Positions 7,156 through 11,394 of a stretch of 11,394 nucleotides of DNA are shown here, one piece after another; position 1 is the stretch's first letter, and each line of letters starts with the position of its first letter. The stretch is from positions 17,941 to 29,334 of the forward strand of contig NWUY0300028788.1 in the NCBI GenBank assembly GCA_004151065.3, read 5' to 3'. The position numbers and the translations under genes were made by a program. Under the pieces are notes generated by a model, which was not told the origin of the DNA, searched no databases, and saw nothing but the letters and a program-made list of their open reading frames with translations. This DNA comes from Larix sibirica. Lineage: Eukaryota; Streptophyta; Pinopsida; Pinales; Pinaceae.

Positions 7156-7960
7156 ATGAAAATGTTTAAACTGGAAATAACGTAAAAAAGAGCAATACAA
7201 GGACCTAGAATATGTCTTATATGGAGAAGAAGAAGAGACAATATCCCATCTGCTCATAAATTGCTCATATGCTAAACAAATTTTGAGAAGGTTGATCAGA
7301 TAACAAGTGTGAAGGAAGTATGGGCAGGTGATATAGTTGAATAATGTTGAAGACATTGATGAGGCAAGAAAGTTGAAGAAATGGCATGTAGTTTCTTTTT
7401 TTGACAATATGGGGAGTGTGGCTAGTTCATTGTTATTTGAAGAAAAGGTATACTTCCTTCCAAGTTATGTATCAAATCAGAGCTCTCGCCACAACTTATA
7501 AAATGCTAGTTAATCATCAAAAGAGAGAGATAGTTAGCAAAGGTAGTTATAAACAAACAGTAGGCTTGGGACTTTTTTATGATTCAAGTCAAAGTATACA
7601 AAACAAGAGTAGTGCAATATGTAATCCGCATATCTATAAAGAACATACAATTAAAAGAAAAGCTAAATTAGGAACAAGTTCAAATGACTTTGCAGAAATA
7701 ATAGCTTTAAGATTTCTCTGGAATAATGCAATGGAGAAAAAAGTAAGGAATTTACATGCATTTGGAAACTCCATCTTAGTAATTAAATAATGAAAGGCAC
7801 TCATCAGCTCCTAAACATTAGTCTAAAATATTTAGGTGACCAACTAAAGGCCATAGCAAAATTTTTCAAGTCAATCACCTTCACACATGTACAAAGAACA
7901 AAACAAAGAGGCAGATAGTGTACCGAAAGAGGGTCAACAGGTTGCTAAGGAAAAGGTGAT
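7156..7960 (+). pseudogene. LINE-B 3' part: zinc-finger region plus RNase H domain of ORF2 (decayed)
   Basis: Seen on the plus strand: RICLIW followed, after a frame change, by EEETISHLLINCSYAKQIL (7195-7295), the zf-RVT pattern with Cys-x2-Cys (second Cys now Trp) and H...C. Next comes TIWGVWLVHCYLKK (7404-7445) and YQIRALATTYK. Then an RNase H domain at about 7560-7787 reads GLGLFYDSSQ (for G.FDGAS), SSNDFAEIIALRFL and HAFGNSILVIK, ending at a stop at 7788-7790. A frame change later, NKEADSVPKEG near 7895-7930 matches the final N.EAD..A.EG block. Known: RNase H in plant LINEs removes the RNA template. The aspartate of the third motif (GDS) is Asn here. The longest intact piece is 129 codons (7401-7790). 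No reverse transcriptase precedes it. Confidence 0.85.
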
Positions 7961-8587
7961 AATAAAATAACTTAGGGAAGGATTTTCTTCCATCTATGAA
8001 GTCAACTACTCCTAAAGCAGTTCTGGAAATTGTAGAATTTTGATGATTTTCTAGCTTTTTATTTGCTCGCAAAAATGTATGAATAAATGATAGATTTATT
8101 GCTTTATTGCTAAAGGATGCATGACCTATTTCTAAGACATTTTGAGTTTTTTTGACAGATTTTGTATTAGGCTAAATATTAGCATAATAGATTATCTTTT
8201 GGATTTATAGATGAGAGGTAACAGAATATCTCTCTGCACGAGCATATTAGAGTGAAAAATCTTTTTTTCTTAAATAGAAATGGTTTTTTTTTCTGTGGGG
8301 AAAAAAATACGAAGTAAAGAAAGACCATTTACACAACAACTAAAAAAGTTACAAGGCAACATGTTTCAAAATCAACAAGTTGTATTCAAGCAATGGCAAA
8401 GGAAAATCAACGTCTACAAAATTTTGACAATCTATACAATGTTCACCATGCAAAGTGTGACTTGTCGACAAAAAATTTATTGATACAAGATTCTTGAACA
8501 ATTGCAACTTCAATGTGATTAAAATTTTGACACATGTACTCTAACTCTCCTCGCCAAAGTACTACTCAAGAATCAAATTGTGTACTT
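7961..8587. other. AT-rich stretch after LINE-B; no gene seen
   Basis: After the RNase H tail the sequence becomes very AT-rich. It may include the LINE-B 3' untranslated region, but I find no clear poly(A) tail or target-site duplication. A 67-codon open frame at 8280-8483 is Lys- and Gln-rich and unlike any family I know, and I do not call it a gene. Confidence 0.45.
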
Positions 8588-8683
8588 ATGAGTAAGATGC
8601 ATGCTATGATCTATGTTGTCTATTATTTATTAATTATGAATAAGATGCATGATATGATCTAAGTTGTCTATATTATTTATTTA
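8588..8683. repeat. Tandem duplication, 48 bp
   Basis: Two adjacent copies begin atgagtaagatgcatgctatg at 8588 and atgaataagatgcatgatatg at 8636. They share about nine bases in ten over most of their length. It lies in non-coding AT-rich DNA. Confidence 0.85.
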
Positions 8684-8856
8684 ATATTTGAATGTTTTAT
8701 CTTGATTTATCATTTCATCTTAATGGAGTTGAGATAGTCTAATAAAGCGACAGAAAACATGACACTACATTGTTCCAATTGCCTTGTGATAGAAGGTTTT
8801 ATAAAATGGTTTTGTGAAAAGCCTAGTGGTTTGATGTCTTAATTATTTTCTTTCTA

Positions 8857-8962
8857 TTTTAACACCTAAGAGATAAATAATATCAGTATTATAGGAATAT
8901 TACTTTCAATTTTAACACCTAAGAGCTGATTAATATTAGTATTATATGAATATTACTTTTAT
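8857..8962. repeat. Tandem duplication, 53 bp
   Basis: Two adjacent copies begin ttttaacacctaagag at 8857 and 8910 and both end near gaatattactttt. Several substitutions separate them. No coding content is visible. Confidence 0.85.
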
Positions 8963-9424
8963 TGTTCTTGCCAAGTTTACATAACAAGGTGACAAAAAAA
9001 TAAATTACAAAGATGACAACCAAAAGTAAATATTCATAGCTTCTTACAAAATCTCACAACTCCTTACTAAATTGACCTTGTGTGCCAAATAAAGCTGCTA
9101 AATTTTATTTAAAACTTAATATAGAATGTCCCTTGACTTTAAACACTATGAACACTATGAGATTAAACTATCTACAAAAATGATTAATAATAAAACATCA
9201 ACATTACAAAAATGATTAATAATAAAACATCAACATTGGCATCAATGAAATTCCCTTAAAGTTGATTGTGTTTCTCAATCGTGTCATCAGTGCCCCCTAA
9301 TGCACTGCCACAGGTTAAAGTTGGAACTTCTCCATTAAAAAATGAAAATACTTTTCTCCACTATGAAATGAAAATACTGCATTAGGCTTATTCATCTCAC
9401 ATAGCTTTAGAAGCTTGAAGTATC
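8963..9424. other. AT-rich non-coding stretch
   Basis: No open frame or domain is recognisable. Apart from the 32-bp duplication at 9175-9238, the only structure is a ten-base doublet near 9145-9165 (gaacactat twice). Confidence 0.4.
9175..9238. repeat. Tandem duplication, 32 bp
   Basis: Copies begin caaaaatgattaataataa at 9175 and 9207 and are identical apart from the last base or so, so this is a young event. Confidence 0.93.
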
Positions 9425-9566
9425 AATACTGGGCACACCTAAATTACTTGGAACCTATTTCTAAAATCGTCTACCAAAGCACTCATTTGCTCTTCAATAT
9501 TGGGCATACCTAAATAACTTGGAACCTACTTCTAAAATCTTCCACCAAAGCACTCAGTTGCTCTTC
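9425..9566. repeat. Tandem duplication, 71 bp
   Basis: Copy 1 (9425-9495) begins aatactgggcacacctaaat and copy 2 (9496-9566) aatattgggcatacctaaat. I count seven differences in 71 bases, about 90 percent identity. On the minus strand each copy reads EEQ.SALV.DFR.RFQVI before a stop, which looks like old coding sequence, but I do not recognise the family. Confidence 0.92.
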
Positions 9567-10200
9567 ATCTAGCCGTGGTCAATGCTTCCCTATTCTTTAT
9601 AGTGATTGACCAAGTCTAACTTAGTTATGGTTGCCATGAAGTGCTTCATGGGGCATAAATTGTTCTTACTCAATGCACCTAAAAATATTTATAGGGATGC
9701 CAAAGTGACCTTTCTCATGGGTAGTTAAGTGATGGCTCCTTTCTTGGAAAAACTTGTATTAAAGAAACATACTACTTTCTACATAAACAAGTGGAGGAGA
9801 TTATGGATAATATTCCTTACCTTGTTGCATAGCCAAGGCTTGGTGGGATGGAGTTGCTACCATTCTAAGAAGAGGGATTAGCAAAAATCAGGTGGATGAA
9901 AAGATCCAAAGTGGGCCCAAAGATCCCTTCCAATGTAGATTGTTTAATCACGTATGGGTTATAATTCAAAGATTTTTTTGAAGAGCCGGTTAAAGGAGCA
10001 AAATCACAAAATTTTCACATTTCAAAAACAAACCTTCTCGACCATTTTCCATTGTCTTAAGTCAATTTTAGCCAAAGATTGGAACAACACTAATGTCAAA
10101 CTCAAAGTGTACAAAGTAGCCATGTGTAAGAAGTTACAAGGATAAGATTTGAATTAAAACCAACCTCCAATCCTAACAAACTTGAAGTTTGTGCCATTGG
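9567..10200 (+). other. Unassigned stretch, possibly decayed retroelement
   Basis: The plus strand shows protein-like scraps such as YYFLHKQVEEIMDNIPYLV (about 9770-9825), broken by stops, and a 63-codon open frame at 9954-10145 of no known family. Its position just before the RNase H block of LINE-C suggests it is the preceding part of that element, but no zinc-finger pattern is visible. Confidence 0.3.
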
Positions 10201-10209
10201 AGACTTCCA

Positions 10210-10600
10210 AAATATCCATGAATTAATTTGAATTTTAGTGGGGCATCGAGAGGAAGCCCAAGGAAGGCTAGCATTGGGTACATCTTTTATGACAATGGCA
10301 AGCAACGAATGTTAATCTTGCCACCAACATAGATGTGGACACAAACAACTCGATGGAGGCAGATGCAGCAAAGATGAGGTTAGGACTAGCTTTTCAATTT
10401 GGTTTTTATTTACTGCACATGGAAGTGGATTCATATTTCAATGCTTCCGCTAAAGAATATCTATCGCCAAGAATCAAGACCTAGGCAAGATTGATTGTTG
10501 TTTGGCCCCAATATTGTCATGAATAGAAGTTACTTTGGATCAATTCAAAGATATAATATTCAACCACACAAAAAGGAGAAACAATCAAGTAACAATTTTA
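10210..10600 (+). pseudogene. LINE-C: decayed RNase H domain of a LINE ORF2
   Basis: Seen on the plus strand: LNFSGASRGSPRKASIG (10226-10278), matching the family's NFDGASRGNPG.AGIG with the first catalytic Asp replaced by Ser. After one frame change come DVDTNNSMEADAAKMRLGLA (10330-10390), with the conserved Glu, and HMEVDSYFNAS (about 10416-10450), with the third-motif Asp kept. A last patch, FNHTKRRNNQVT near 10548-10585, fits the closing H..RE.N..AD block. Known: D, E and D bind the metals of RNase H. With the first Asp lost and a frameshift, it is inactive. It differs in sequence from the LINE-B RNase H (LFYDSSQ, NDFAEI), so it comes from another LINE lineage or a separate copy. Confidence 0.75.
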
Positions 10601-11036
10601 GTTGTCCACGAAAAGACAATAGAGCTCTATCCACAAAATGGGGGGATTTTGGAGATTGAGAGATCAAATAGAAGACTGTAATCCTTGTAGAAGAAGATTG
10701 ATTTGCAACCAAAGACCATGGTATCCTCCAACCGAAATCACATGAGCATTAAGATGGACAAGAGGGTGCTTGAAGCTCTACACAATGAAGATCGTGAGGC
10801 CCACCAATTTATCTATCAATGCACTACCAAGGCCTTTCCTGCTTTCTATCAATGCACTACCAAGGCCTTTCCTACTCCAAAAGGGGCAGATAAAGAGAAG
10901 TAGAAGCGAGTTGAATACGTACAAGAAGGTGATATTAACGTTGAATCCATGCATTGAATTTTTTGAAATAATGGCAATATTAGATGGGCTTTATGGTAAT
11001 TTTGAACAACATCAAGTGACTTTTAACAAAAGATGA
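10601..11036 (+). other. Unrecognised open stretch with an 11-codon duplication
   Basis: Two overlapping plus-strand frames are open: 10703-10903 (66 codons, ending FPTPKGADKEK) and 10770-11036 (88 codons, ending FEQHQVTFNKR). The first reads protein-like around LEALHNEDREAHQFIYQC, and the second only after about 10930 (LNPCIEFFEIMAILDGLYG). This suggests one ancestral frame with a shift near 10900-10930. I do not recognise it. It may be the end of LINE-C or an unrelated gene fragment. Confidence 0.3.
10812..10877 (+). repeat. Tandem duplication, 33 bp (11 codons)
   Basis: Copies begin tctatcaatgcactaccaag at 10812 and 10845 and differ at two bases at their ends. In the 10703-10903 frame each copy reads YQCTTKAFP, so the duplication keeps frame. 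The near identity points to a recent event. Confidence 0.93.
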
Positions 11037-11394
11037 GTTTCACTTCATTTTCATTTTTTTGTGATAATGCTAACATAGAAAGTATACCCTTAAAACAATA
11101 TTGTAATCTCTAAGTTGTTAGCCTTTTGAAATATATTGGTTGCCATGATTTCTTTTATGCAAAACTCACAAACTAGTTTGAAATAATATGTTATATAACA
11201 ATTCCTATAAAAAAAGGTCTTTTGATTAGTTTTTGGGCATTACCTTGGAATCTTCATACAAGGTTGAAAATATTGGTCCTTTGAATTTCAATGATGTCAA
11301 CTTGTATTATGACAAATTTTATGGAAAAAAATACCAAAAAGCAAAAATTATGAAAGTGAATCTAAAAGCTCCTATCCACTTTTTTAGAGTTAAT
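11037..11394. other. AT-rich non-coding end of the window
   Basis: No open frame, repeat or domain is recognisable. Runs of A and T dominate. The sequence continues beyond the window. Confidence 0.4.

Noticed and set aside
7150-7407. 85-codon minus-strand open frame
   Set aside because: It is antisense to the zinc-finger block of LINE-B (SHLLINCSYAKQ), which is the real signal there.
10102-10305. 67-codon minus-strand open frame
   Set aside because: It overlaps and opposes the LINE-C RNase H motif NFSGASRGSP, so it is taken as a shadow.

Overview
The window looks like nuclear DNA of a seed plant, and a large repeat-rich (possibly gymnosperm) genome is my best guess. The reasons are the absence of any compact gene series, the dense layering of decayed plant-type L1 LINEs (gag-like DUF4283 plus CCHC ORF1, APE-type endonuclease, reverse transcriptase, C-terminal RNase H), a tRNA-derived SINE, and pervasive stop codons. 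The species call is inference; nothing here proves it. One ambiguous base (n) lies at 792.

Layout. (1) 1-667, minus strand: a long, nearly open frame running off the left edge. It carries an NF-YA-like (CCAAT-binding factor subunit A) core motif but no recognisable DNA-binding half, and one in-frame TGA. A second open frame at 660-1067 lies just upstream on the same strand and may be another exon. (2) About 1080-5850, minus strand: one almost complete but dead LINE (LINE-A). In its own 5'-to-3' direction it reads ORF1 (DUF4283-like region, then a CCHC knuckle at 4529-4570), endonuclease (about 3958-2960), and reverse transcriptase (about 2560-1080, with KAYD at 1755-1766 and a YADD-type box read as FAND at 1223-1234). 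It stops before the zinc-finger and RNase H region. It carries four internal tandem duplications. (3) 5850-6950: a possible LINE 5' leader, a degenerate array of GCAAAGG-like words (about 6146-6740), a TATA-like box and an LTR-like start. (4) 6950-7153: a tRNA-derived SINE on the plus strand with A and B boxes and a TTA-rich tail. (5) 7156-7960, plus strand: the zinc-finger and RNase H tail of a LINE (LINE-B). (6) 8060-10200: AT-rich DNA with several two-copy tandem duplications and no gene I can name. (7) 10210-10600, plus strand: a third LINE piece, a decayed RNase H domain (LINE-C). (8) 10700-11394: an unrecognised open stretch with an 11-codon duplication, then AT-rich DNA.

No gene here appears functional, with the possible exception of the NF-YA-like frame. 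No operon or multi-gene pathway is visible. The most interesting signals are the NF-YA-like frame without its DNA-binding half, the series of exactly two-copy tandem duplications of different ages, and the head-to-tail geometry of LINE-A (inverted, lacking its 3' part) and LINE-B (upright, holding just that 3' part), which resembles a twin-priming insertion.
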